A stretch of DNA of 64,000 nt from assembly GCF_030504985.1 (NCBI RefSeq), contig NZ_JASERU010000006.1, positions 1 through 64,000 of the forward strand, given 5' to 3'. A model generated the notes under the pieces. That model was not told the DNA's origin. It did no database searches and worked only from the letters and a program-made list of their open reading frames with translations. The DNA is from Fulvimonas sp. R45 (GTDB lineage: Bacteria > Pseudomonadota > Gammaproteobacteria > Xanthomonadales > Rhodanobacteraceae). The position numbers and the translations under genes were made by a program. Positions 22,102-31,534 of the stretch are shown in pieces (position 1 is the first letter of the stretch; every line of letters starts with the position of its first letter).

Positions 22102-22107
22102 TAGACT
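22102..22107 (+). promoter_or_regulatory. Possible -10 box for surE operon
   Basis: TAGACT lies about 70 bases before the surE ATG in the divergent smr-surE gap. The same TAGA-N-T hexamer occurs before several other genes in the window. No clear -35 is seen. Confidence 0.3.
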
Positions 22108-22174
22108 CGGGGCATCGAGGGTGCGTGCGCCGCCGCGCCGGCCGCACGCGATGGAAGGCACTGTACGGATCATC

Positions 22175-22960
22175 ATGCGAGTTCTCGTAAGCAACGACGA
22201 CGGCGTGGATGCGATCGGCATCCGCGTGCTCGCCGAGCGCCTCGGCGCGGTCGGCCAGGTGACGGTGGTGGCGCCCGACCGCGACCGCTCCGGCGCCAGC
22301 AATTCCCTGACGCTCGACGTGCCGATCCGCGCCGCGCGGATGGACGACGGCCGCTACCGCGTTGCCGGCACGCCCACCGACTGCGTGCATCTGGCGCTGT
22401 CCGGCCTGCTGGACGAGGAGCCGGAGATCGTCGTCTCCGGCATCAACAACTCCGCCAACCTCGGCGACGACGTGATCTATTCCGGCACCGTGTCGGCGGC
22501 GATGGAAGGGCGCTTCCTGGGCCTGCCGGCGATCGCGGTATCGCTGGTGAGCCGCGACCACAAGGGCGAGCACTACGACTCGGCGGCGCAGGCCGTGCTG
22601 CTGCTGATGCGCCGCCTGCTGGTGGATCCGCTGCCGGCCGACACCATCCTCAACGTCAACGTGCCGGACCGGCCGTGGAGCGAGATCCGCGGCTTCGAGG
22701 TGACCCGGCTCGGCCGCCGCCACCGCTCCTCGCCGTGCATCGCGCAGACCGACCCGCGCGGCAAGACGGTGTGGTGGATCGGTCCCTCGGGCGAGGTGGA
22801 CGACGCCGGTCCCGGCACCGACTTCGACGCGGTGCGCCGCGGCTTCGTGTCGGTGACACCGATCCACGTCGACCTCACCCGCTTCCAGGCGCTGGAGAAG
22901 GTCAGCAGCTGGATGCAGTCGCTCTCCGACATGGCCGGCGCCGGCCACAAGGCGGCCTGA
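22175..22960 (+). CDS. surE: 5'/3'-nucleotidase SurE
   Basis: This 261-residue metal-dependent nucleotidase hydrolyses nucleoside monophosphates and supports stationary-phase survival. The N-terminus [16 protein letters not shown] holds the metal-binding Asp pair (8-9), with Ser/Asn ligands in [12 protein letters not shown] and [20 protein letters not shown]. The ATG at 22175 gives exactly the conserved start; an upstream ATG at 22151 would add eight unsupported residues. It leads surE-pcm-yqaA-nlpD, with pcm only two bases away. Confidence 0.95.
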   Translation: MRVLVSNDDGVDAIGIRVLAERLGAVGQVTVVAPDRDRSGASNSLTLDVPIRAARMDDGRYRVAGTPTDCVHLALSGLLDEEPEIVVSGINNSANLGDDVIYSGTVSAAMEGRFLGLPAIAVSLVSRDHKGEHYDSAAQAVLLLMRRLLVDPLPADTILNVNVPDRPWSEIRGFEVTRLGRRHRSSPCIAQTDPRGKTVWWIGPSGEVDDAGPGTDFDAVRRGFVSVTPIHVDLTRFQALEKVSSWMQSLSDMAGAGHKAA

Positions 22961-22962
22961 GC

Positions 22963-23658
22963 ATGAATGTACATCCGCTGCCCGCATCGGCGCTGAAGGG
23001 CGAGGGCGTCACCTCGCAGCGTGCGCGCGACCGGCTCGCCACGCAGCTCAAGGAAGGCGGCATCCGCGACCCGCGCGTGATCGACGTGATCCGCAACACC
23101 CCGCGCCATCACTTCATCGACCAGGCGATGCACGCGCGCGCCTACGAGAACACCGCGCTGCCGATCGGCCACGGCCAGACCATCTCGCAGCCGTGGGTGG
23201 TGGCGCGCATGACCGAGGCACTGCTGGAACCTTTCGCCGAGCGCGGCGGCGCACCGCGCAAGGTGCTGGAGATCGGCACCGGTTCGGGCTACCAGTCGGT
23301 GGTGCTGGCCGCGCTGGTGGAGCAGGTGTACACCGTGGAGCGCATCGAGGAATTGCTGCGCCAGGCCCGTCGCCGCTTCCGCCAGCTGGGCCTCACCGGC
23401 GTCCGCTCGCGCTACGACGACGGCAAGCTGGGCTGGGCCGACGAGGCGCCGTTCGACGCCATCATCCTCACTGCCGCCGGCGACGCGATCCCGGCGCCGC
23501 TGCTGGACCAGCTCGCGCCCGACGGCGTGCTGGTGGCGCCGGTGGGCTCGCCCAGCCGCCAGGTGCTGCTGCGCATGCGCGGCGACGGGCAGGGCGACTT
23601 CGCGCAGGAAGAACTCGGGGCGGTGAGTTTCGTGCCGCTGCTTGGCGGCATCGGCTGA
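22963..23658 (+). CDS. pcm: Protein-L-isoaspartate O-methyltransferase
   Basis: This 231-residue SAM-dependent enzyme repairs isoaspartyl damage in proteins. Landmarks are TPRHHFIDQAMHARAYENTALPIGHGQTISQPWVVARM and the SAM-binding VLEIGTGSGYQSVVLAALV (about residues 96-114), then YDAIILTAAG-like FDAIILTAAGDAIP and LLDQLAPDGVLVAPVG. ATG 22963 follows the surE stop by two bases, and the end overlaps the yqaA-like start (TGATG). Confidence 0.94.
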   Translation: MNVHPLPASALKGEGVTSQRARDRLATQLKEGGIRDPRVIDVIRNTPRHHFIDQAMHARAYENTALPIGHGQTISQPWVVARMTEALLEPFAERGGAPRKVLEIGTGSGYQSVVLAALVEQVYTVERIEELLRQARRRFRQLGLTGVRSRYDDGKLGWADEAPFDAIILTAAGDAIPAPLLDQLAPDGVLVAPVGSPSRQVLLRMRGDGQGDFAQEELGAVSFVPLLGGIG

Positions 23659-24263
23659 TGCGCCTCTTCGGCAGCCTGTACGCGCGCGCCCTGGGCTGGG
23701 CGCGGGACCCCCGGGCGGTCTATTACTTGTGCGGCCTGAGCTTCGTCGAGGCCTTCATCTTCCCGGTGATGCCGGAGGTGATGCTGGCGCCGATGATGCT
23801 GGGTCGCCGGCACCGCGCCTTCTTCTACGCCAACATCAGCCTGCTGTTCTCGCTGCTGGGCTCGCTGGTGGGCTATGCGCTGGGGCACTGGGCGTTCCAC
23901 GCGCTGAGCCCGCTGCTGGGCTCGCTGCACCTGCTGGCGCCGATCGAGCAGGGCGTGGAGCACCTGCGCACGCAGATGAACCAGCACTGGCTGGGCCTGC
24001 TGATGGTGCTGTTCCTGGCCGCGCTGCAGCCGGTGGTGCCGATGAAGTTCATCACCTGGGCCTCGGGCATCGTCGGCGTGCCGGTGCTGCCGTTCCTGGT
24101 CTGCGTCGCGCTGGGGCGCGGCAAGCGGGTGTGGCTGCTGGCGCTCTTGATCCGGCTGTTCGGCGAGCGCGCCGAGCGCATCCTGCACCGGCACATCGAA
24201 TGGATCGGCTGGGGCGCGCTGGCCGTGCTGGCGGCGCTGGCCGGATGGTTTCTCCTGCGGTGA
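23658..24263 (+). CDS. YqaA/DedA-like membrane protein (VTT domain)
   Basis: This 201-residue integral membrane protein has about five hydrophobic segments and the VTT (SNARE-associated) pattern: FVEAFIFPVMPEVMLAPMML (E and P residues in a re-entrant region), FYANISLLFSLLGSLVGYALGHWAF and FLAALQPVVPMKFITWASGI. Relatives are implicated in lipid scrambling or membrane homeostasis; no specific role can be assigned here. Its ATG overlaps the pcm stop. The insertion of such a gene between pcm and nlpD is a departure from the enterobacterial order. Confidence 0.8.
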   Translation: MRLFGSLYARALGWARDPRAVYYLCGLSFVEAFIFPVMPEVMLAPMMLGRRHRAFFYANISLLFSLLGSLVGYALGHWAFHALSPLLGSLHLLAPIEQGVEHLRTQMNQHWLGLLMVLFLAALQPVVPMKFITWASGIVGVPVLPFLVCVALGRGKRVWLLALLIRLFGERAERILHRHIEWIGWGALAVLAALAGWFLLR

Positions 24264-24294
24264 CGGGCGCATGAAAAGGAGGCATTCCCCCGCT

Positions 24295-25242
24295 ATGCTC
24301 AAGGCCATGAAACTGATCCGTCGATGGCTCGCGCCGGTGGCCCTGACCGGGGCGCTGGCCGGTTGCAGCACGGTGGTGGTGGAGCCGGCGCCCGGGGCGC
24401 ACGCGACCGTGGCCCACGCCACGGCACCCGCACGGGCGCCGGGCGGCAGCTACCGCGTGGTGCACGGCGACACGCTGTACTCCATCGCCTTCCGCAACGG
24501 CGTGGACTTCCGCGACCTGGCGCGCTGGAACGGCATCGCGGCGCCGTACACGATCTGGCCGGGGCAGGAACTGCGCCTCTCGCAGCCGGGTGCGGGAACG
24601 GCCGTCGCGACGACCGCGCACCACGGCCACCCCGCCCGTCCGGCCAGCGCGCCGCCAGCGCCCGCCGCACCGGTGTTCCAGACGGTGACGCCTACGCCGG
24701 CCACGGGGACGAGCGTGGCGAAGGCCGCGTCGCCTGCTCCGGCGGCCACGTCCATAGCGGCGCCGGCGCAGCCGGTTTCGACCACCGTGCCGGTCGCCGG
24801 CGAACCGGTGCATGCCGCGCTGCCGCCCGTGCCCACGCCGGTGGCCAGCACCGGCGGCAGCCGCTCGGTGGGTGGGGTGAGCTGGCATTGGCCGGCCTCG
24901 GGCGCGGTGGTCAAGCGTTTCCGCGGCGGCGATTCCATCCCCGGCATCGAGATCGCCGGCAAGGCCGGCGACCCGGTGCGCGCGGCGGCCGACGGCGTGG
25001 TGGTGTACAGCGGCAACGGCCTGGTCGGCTACGGCGAACTGGTCATCATCAAGCACAACGACAGCTTCCTGTCCGCCTACGGGCACAACCGCAAGCGGCT
25101 GGTGACCGAGGGCCAGCGCGTCAAGGCGGGGCAGCAGATCGCCGAGATGGGCTCCACCGGCGCCTCGCGCGACGAGCTGGAGTTCCAGATCCGCAAGGAC
25201 GGCAACCCGGTCGATCCGATGGACTACCTGCCGTCGCGTTAG
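24295..25242 (+). CDS. nlpD: NlpD-like LysM/M23 lipoprotein
   Basis: This 315-residue outer-membrane lipoprotein should activate a cell-wall amidase at septation. ATG 24295 is preferred because AAAGGAGG sits at 24275-24282; ATGs at 24271 and 24307 are alternatives. The lipobox is ALAGC, then a LysM domain (YRVVHGDTLYSIAFRNG ... IWPGQELRL), a long Ala/Pro/Thr linker and a C-terminal M23 domain (about 200-315). The M23 zinc residues are degenerate: GIEIAG replaces HxGxDi, and ELEFQIR carries Glu where E. coli NlpD has His. So it is probably a non-catalytic activator. rpoS does not follow it here. Confidence 0.88.
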   Translation: MLKAMKLIRRWLAPVALTGALAGCSTVVVEPAPGAHATVAHATAPARAPGGSYRVVHGDTLYSIAFRNGVDFRDLARWNGIAAPYTIWPGQELRLSQPGAGTAVATTAHHGHPARPASAPPAPAAPVFQTVTPTPATGTSVAKAASPAPAATSIAAPAQPVSTTVPVAGEPVHAALPPVPTPVASTGGSRSVGGVSWHWPASGAVVKRFRGGDSIPGIEIAGKAGDPVRAAADGVVVYSGNGLVGYGELVIIKHNDSFLSAYGHNRKRLVTEGQRVKAGQQIAEMGSTGASRDELEFQIRKDGNPVDPMDYLPSR

Positions 25243-25252
25243 GGGAACCCTG

Positions 25253-25338
25253 AGAGCCTGTTTGCCGATCTTCGATGCAAGCTCTTAACCGGCATCAACA
25301 CCTATTCCGGGCAGCAGTGCACTTTCGCGGGAATGACG
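25253..25338. repeat. Dispersed 60-base repeat, copy B, with repeat-arm remnant
   Basis: 25260-25319 is the second copy of the repeat at 21381-21440. On its left it runs into GAGAGCCTGTT (25252-25262), which resembles the terminal sequence of the mobile element at 63.5 kb. On its right, CGCGGGAATGACGG (about 25326-25339) is half of a REP-like arm of the 16.1-kb type. This segment takes the place where rpoS would be expected after nlpD. Confidence 0.6.
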
Positions 25339-25422
25339 GCCTTGAGGGTGGATGCCGCGAGCGTGTGGACGACAGCCTTGGGAACAGATTCCGCGAGGCC
25401 CGGCCGGAAGCCGTCGCGCCGC

Positions 25423-25800
25423 TCAGCCTTCCGGCAGGATGAAGGCGGCCACGGCGCGGCGTCCTTCGCCGGCGAGCAGGTCGTAGGTGCGCGCGGCGGC
25501 GGCGTTGTCCATCACCTCCACGCCGATGCCGCGGCGCAGGAAGCCGGCCATAAAGGCGGCCGCGGGGAAGACCTGCCGCGTGCCCGTGCCCAGGATCACC
25601 AGTTCCGGCTCCAGCGCCAGGATTGCATCGACGTGGCCGGCGTCGAGCGCGCGGGCATCGGCCACCGGCCAGTCTTCCACCGCCCGGGTCGGGGTGAGCA
25701 GGAAGCTGCGGCGCAGCTCGCGGTCGACCACGGTGATGGCGTGCGCGTCCACGCGGCGCACGAACAGGTAGTCGCCGGGGCGGTCGAGCGAGAGATCCAC
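25423..25800 (-). CDS. Mth938-like domain protein (NDUFAF3 family)
   Basis: This 125-residue protein matches the Mth938/DUF498 family, whose mitochondrial member NDUFAF3 helps assemble complex I. Visible family features are the [25 protein letters not shown] block, [14 protein letters not shown] and the C-terminal [32 protein letters not shown]. No catalytic residue is known. It is co-oriented with yhbY, just 7 bases downstream of it. A role in respiratory complex assembly is inference from the family. Confidence 0.85.
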   Translation of the reverse strand: MDLSLDRPGDYLFVRRVDAHAITVVDRELRRSFLLTPTRAVEDWPVADARALDAGHVDAILALEPELVILGTGTRQVFPAAAFMAGFLRRGIGVEVMDNAAAARTYDLLAGEGRRAVAAFILPEG

Positions 25801-25807
25801 GGCCGCC

Positions 25808-26104
25808 TCAGCGCGGCAGGGCGAGCTTGGGCTCGTCCTCGTTGCGGCGGAACAGCACCACGGTGTGGCCGATCTGCTGCACGTTCTCGGCGCCGGTGCC
25901 TTCGGCGAGGAAGGCGATCTGCGCCTCGCGCTCTTCCTTGTCGCCGCCGGACAGCTTCACCTTGACCAGCTCGTGGTGGCTGAGCGCGCCGTCCAGCTCC
26001 TTCAGCACCGCCTCGGTGGCGCCCTTGGCGCCGAGCAGGACGACCGGACTCAGGTCGTGGGCGAGGCTGCGCAGGTAGCGCCGCTGCGAGGGGGAAAGGG
26101 CCAT
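25808..26104 (-). CDS. yhbY: Ribosome-associated RNA-binding protein YhbY
   Basis: This 98-residue CRM-domain protein associates with pre-50S particles. The start at 26104 gives [25 protein letters not shown], the conserved N-terminus. The GxxG RNA-binding loop is LLGAKGATE, and [27 protein letters not shown] follows. It is divergent from rlmE-ftsH, the same arrangement as in E. coli. Confidence 0.93.
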   Translation of the reverse strand: MALSPSQRRYLRSLAHDLSPVVLLGAKGATEAVLKELDGALSHHELVKVKLSGGDKEEREAQIAFLAEGTGAENVQQIGHTVVLFRRNEDEPKLALPR

Positions 26105-26188
26105 GCGTTCAGTCTCGGATTCGCGGTCGGGGGACGGCAAAGGGTATCATGCGTGCCCGATCCCCCGTATCTGTGGCCGTCGCCGACC

Positions 26189-26835
26189 ATGTCCCGCAGC
26201 AAAAGCAGTTCCCGCTGGCTGCGGGAACATTTCGACGACCCCTTCGTGAAGAAGGCGCAGGCGGAGGGTCTGCGTTCGCGCGCGGTGTTCAAGCTCGAGG
26301 AGCTGATCGACCGCGACCGCCTGCTCAAGCCCGGCATGCGGGTGGTGGACCTGGGCGCGGCGCCGGGCGGCTGGTCGCAGCTGGTGCGCCAGCGGCTGGG
26401 CGACAGCGGCACGGTGGTGGCGCTGGACATCCTGCCGATGCAGGGCATCGCCGGGGTGGACTTCCTGCAGGGCGATTTCCGCGAGGAAAGCGTGCTGCGC
26501 GAGCTGGAAAGCCGGCTGGGCGGGCAGAAGCTGGATCTTGTGCTGTCCGACATGGCCCCCAATATGAGTGGTGTGGCCCTGGCCGACCAGATCCGGGCGA
26601 TGGACCTGGCCGAGTTGGCGCTGGACTTTTCCCGGCAATGGCTGAAGCCGGGCGGCGCGTTCCTGATCAAGCTGTTCCAGGGCGCCGGCTTCGATGATTA
26701 CCTGCGCAGCTTGCGCGCCGAGTTCGCGCGCGTGACCATGCGTAAACCCAAGGCCTCGCGCGCGCGTTCGCGGGAGGTATATGCGCTTGCCACGGGGCGA
26801 AAGGCCCCGGGCGGGCAGAACGGCGAGAACCGCGC

Positions 26836-26839
<4 letters not shown>
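26189..26839 (+). CDS. rlmE: 23S rRNA 2'-O-methyltransferase RlmE
   Basis: This 216-residue SAM-dependent enzyme methylates U2552 of 23S rRNA. The SAM site is [15 protein letters not shown] (about residues 51-65), and the catalytic Lys-Asp-Lys-Glu set is represented by the [19 protein letters not shown] and FLIKLFQG segments. ATG 26189 gives the standard basic start [29 protein letters not shown] at 26145-26150 may be its -10. Its stop overlaps the ftsH ATG by four bases. Confidence 0.95.
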
Positions 26840-28773
<1,934 letters not shown>

Positions 28774-28794
28774 GCCTGCTGCAGCGCTTGCAAC

Positions 28795-28828
28795 GAAAAG
28801 GCCGCCTCCCGGACGGCCTTTTCGTTTT
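28795..28828. terminator. Terminator between ftsH and the arsC-like gene
   Basis: AAAAGGCCG (28796-28804) pairs with CGGCCTTTT (28814-28822), leaving a nine-base loop. With A and T runs on opposite sides it can serve both the ftsH transcript and the converging arsC-like transcript. Confidence 0.8.
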
Positions 28829-28860
28829 CGTTGGTTGTCGCGATACGCCAGGGCAGGCGG

Positions 28861-29205
28861 TCAGAGGATGGCCAGCACCGCCTCGGGCGGCCGGCCGATC
28901 GCGGCCTTGCCGTTGGCCACCACGATGGGGCGCTCGATCAGCCGCGGATGGGCGGCCATCGCCGCCAGCAGCGCGTCCTCGTCCAGGGCGGGATCGTCCA
29001 GGCCGAGCGTGGCGTATTCGTCCTCGCCGGTGCGGATCAGTCCGCGCGCGGTGAGGCCGAGCAGGCCCAGCAGCCGCTTCAGCTCGGCGACGCTGGGCGG
29101 CGTGTCGAGGTAGTTCACCACCTCGACCGGCTCGCCGCGCTGCTCCAGCAGCGCCAGCGTGGCACGCGACTTGGAGCAGCGGCTGTTGTGGTAGATGCGG
29201 ACCAC
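28861..29205 (-). CDS. ArsC/YfgD-family arsenate reductase-like protein
   Basis: This 114-residue thioredoxin-fold protein of the glutaredoxin-coupled ArsC family starts MVRIYHNSRCSKSRATLALLE, with the single redox Cys at about residue 10. The LIERPIVVANGKAAIGRP segment carries Arg residues that bind the oxyanion in the family. The start is GTG 29205, ten bases after the rluB stop. No arsenic resistance genes are nearby and it sits at the end of scpA-scpB-rluB, so a general redox role in the YfgD subgroup is as likely as arsenate reduction. Confidence 0.85.
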   Translation of the reverse strand: MVRIYHNSRCSKSRATLALLEQRGEPVEVVNYLDTPPSVAELKRLLGLLGLTARGLIRTGEDEYATLGLDDPALDEDALLAAMAAHPRLIERPIVVANGKAAIGRPPEAVLAIL

Positions 29206-29215
29206 CGGCGGGCGC

Positions 29216-30571
29216 TCAGTGCTTGCCGCCGGGGCGCTGGCCGCGGTTGCCCTGCGGGCGGTTGCCGCCGCGGCCTTGCGGACGGTTGCCGCCGTGGCCC
29301 TGGGGGCGGTTGCCGCCCTGGCCTTGCGGACGATTGCCGCCACGGCCCTGCTGCGGGCGGCCGCCGGCGTTCTGGCCACGGCCGGGCCCCTTGTTGGCGG
29401 CACCGGCGTGACGATTGCCGCCCGGCGCCGGCCGGCCGCCGTCGCGGCTGTCGCCGGCGAACCAGGTGCGCACCGAGGGCAGTTCCTGGCCCGGGGCCAC
29501 GCCGCGCTTGTTCTTGCGGCGGTTGGCGCCGGCCGGGCGCTCGGGGCGGGCGACGTTGCCGTTCACTTCCTTGCCGGGGCGGCGCTGCTTCTGGCGGCCG
29601 CGCGCCGGCTCCTCGCGGATGCGGTCGAACGCGCGCAGCTCGCGCGCCTCGTCGTGGTAGGCGCCGCTCCAGGCGCTCGGCGCGCCGCGCTCGGGCCGGT
29701 ATTCGGTGACGCTGCGGCTGGCGCGGCGCTGGTGAAGCACCGGGCTGAGCGTGAGCACCGGCTGCGGCGCGCCCAGGCCGCTGAGCTGGCGCAGCTGCCT
29801 CACTGCGTCCTCGCCCAGCGTCTCGCAGTCGCCCCGGCGCAGCAGGCGCGGCAGCTCGACGTTGCCGTAGCGGATGCGCTTGAGCCGGCTGACCAGGTAG
29901 CCCTGCGAATCCCACAGCCGGCGCACTTCGCGGTTGCGGCCCTCGCGGATCACCACGCGGAACCAGCTGTGGCTGCCGCCACGGCTGATCACGGCGATCT
30001 CGTCGAAGCGGGCGGGGCCGTCTTCCAGCTCCACGCCGGCCTTGAGCTTCTCGACCACCTCGTCGGGAACCTCGCCGTGCACGCGGCAGAGGTATTCGCG
30101 CTCGATGCCGTTCTTCGGATGCATCAGTGCGTTGGCCAGCTCGCCGTCGGTGGTGAGCAGCAGCAGGCCGGTGGTGTTGATGTCCAGGCGGCCCACGGCG
30201 ATCCAGCGCGCGCCCTTCAGGCGCGGCAGCTGTTCGAACACGGTGGGGCGGCCCTCCGGGTCGTCGCGGGTGGTCATCACGCCTTCGGGCTTGTGGTAGG
30301 CCAGCACCTCGGTGGCGTCGCGGCTGTCGGTGGCGACCACGAACTGCTTGCCGTCCAGCGCCACGCGGTCGCCGGCGTGCACGCTGGCGCCGGTACCGGC
30401 AGGGTTGCCGTTGAGTTCGACCTCGCCGGCCTGGATGCGCTGTTCCAGCATGCGGCGCGAGCCGAGGCCGGCGTTGGCGAGCACCTTGTGCAGGCGTTCC
30501 TCCAGCGTCGGGGTGTCTTCGTTGCGCGGCGCGCGCTTCAGGGTCAGGACGGATTTCTGCGGCGCAGTCAT
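29216..30571 (-). CDS. rluB: 23S rRNA pseudouridine(2605) synthase with long RG-rich tail
   Basis: This 451-residue pseudouridine synthase has an S4 RNA-binding domain (about 23-85; EERLHKVLANAGLGSRRMLEQ), then the RsuA-type catalytic domain with GRLDINTTGLLLLTTDGE (Asp about 128) and REGRNREVRRLW. After about residue 265 comes a disordered basic tail of some 180 residues ending in four to five GGNRPQG-type repeats. E. coli RluB is about 290 residues, so the tail is an extension. The ATG overlaps the scpB stop by four bases. RluB rather than RluE/RluF is inferred from length of the core and position next to scpB. Confidence 0.9.
   Translation of the reverse strand: MTAPQKSVLTLKRAPRNEDTPTLEERLHKVLANAGLGSRRMLEQRIQAGEVELNGNPAGTGASVHAGDRVALDGKQFVVATDSRDATEVLAYHKPEGVMTTRDDPEGRPTVFEQLPRLKGARWIAVGRLDINTTGLLLLTTDGELANALMHPKNGIEREYLCRVHGEVPDEVVEKLKAGVELEDGPARFDEIAVISRGGSHSWFRVVIREGRNREVRRLWDSQGYLVSRLKRIRYGNVELPRLLRRGDCETLGEDAVRQLRQLSGLGAPQPVLTLSPVLHQRRASRSVTEYRPERGAPSAWSGAYHDEARELRAFDRIREEPARGRQKQRRPGKEVNGNVARPERPAGANRRKNKRGVAPGQELPSVRTWFAGDSRDGGRPAPGGNRHAGAANKGPGRGQNAGGRPQQGRGGNRPQGQGGNRPQGHGGNRPQGRGGNRPQGNRGQRPGGKH
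29259..29354. repeat. 24-base tandem repeat inside the rluB tail
   Basis: Four units of 24 bases begin at 29259, 29283, 29307 and 29331; a fifth is diverged. Each codes on the minus strand for GGNRPQG plus one variable residue. The repeat is coding and in frame, so copy number could change without breaking the gene. Confidence 0.85.
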
Positions 30572-31506
30572 GCGCGTTGCTCCTCGGTGTCTTGCTCGGC
30601 GTCGCCGGTATCGCCGGCGTCCGCGCGGTCCGCTGCCTCGGCGGCAGTGGGGATGGATGGGATGGCGTCCTCGTCATGCGCGTCGGCGTCGGAGGCGTCG
30701 TGGTCGGGTGCGGCTTCGGCGTCGGCCGGGGCCGGAGGGGTGTCCGTGTCGCGCGCGTCGGCGGCAGCGGTGTCGTGGTCGGAAGCGGCTTCGTCGCCGG
30801 CCGGAGCGCCGGTGTCAGCCGCCTCGGCGGTTTCGGGGGCCTCGACGTGGGCCACGATCGCGTCGTCGGTGGCTTCGCCGGCGTCCGCGGCGGTTTCGTC
30901 GGCTTCGTCGGGATCGACCGGCAGGTCCTTCGCCACCGGGACCGGCAGGGGCTCCTGGTCGAGGCGCAGCTGCGGGTCCTCCATGTCGCGGATCTCGGAC
31001 AGCGGCGGCAGCTCGTCCAGCGATTTCAGGTTGAAGTAGTCGAGGAAGGCGCGGGTGGTGCCGAACAGCGCGGGCTTGCCGGGCACGTCGCGGTGGCCGA
31101 CCACGCGGATCCACTCGCGTTCCTCCAGCGTCTTGATGATGTTGCTGGACACCACCACGCCGCGGATCTGCTCGATCTCGGGGCGGGTGATCGGCTGGCG
31201 GTAGGCGATCAGCGCCAGCGTCTCCAGCAGGGCGCGCGAGTAGCGGCTGGGCTTCTCGGTCCACATCCGCGAGATCCATGGGTGCACGGACTGGCGCACC
31301 TGGTAGCGGAAGCCGGAGGCCACTTCCTTCAGCTCGACGCCGCGGCCCTCGCATTCCTGCGCCAGCAGCTCCAGCGAGCGGGCGATGTCGTCGCGGCCGA
31401 CCTCGTCCTCCTCGGCGAACAGGTCGCCCAGCTGCGCCACGGTGAGCGGCTGGCTGGCGGCGAGCAGGGCCGCCTCGATGATGGGTTTGAGTTGCTCGAT
31501 CTGCAT
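30568..31506 (-). CDS. scpB: Segregation and condensation protein B with acidic tail
   Basis: This 312-residue protein is the winged-helix kleisin-interacting subunit of the SMC-ScpAB condensin. The core (1-185) is typical: IIEAALLAASQPLTVAQLGDLF, GFRYQVRQSVHPWI, YSRALLETLALIAYRQPITRPEIEQIRGV and LFGTTRAFLDYFNLKSLDELPPL. The remaining 125 residues are an extremely acidic Ala/Asp/Glu-rich tail without hydrophobic positions. It starts 28 bases after scpA and overlaps rluB. No smc gene is in the window. Confidence 0.93.
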   Translation of the reverse strand: MQIEQLKPIIEAALLAASQPLTVAQLGDLFAEEDEVGRDDIARSLELLAQECEGRGVELKEVASGFRYQVRQSVHPWISRMWTEKPSRYSRALLETLALIAYRQPITRPEIEQIRGVVVSSNIIKTLEEREWIRVVGHRDVPGKPALFGTTRAFLDYFNLKSLDELPPLSEIRDMEDPQLRLDQEPLPVPVAKDLPVDPDEADETAADAGEATDDAIVAHVEAPETAEAADTGAPAGDEAASDHDTAAADARDTDTPPAPADAEAAPDHDASDADAHDEDAIPSIPTAAEAADRADAGDTGDAEQDTEEQRA

Positions 31507-31534
31507 GGCCTGTCTGGGATGACTGTGGCGTCGC

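Noticed and set aside
29259-29354. Short regular repeats that might suggest a CRISPR array
   Set aside because: The 24-base units are contiguous without spacers and lie in frame inside rluB.
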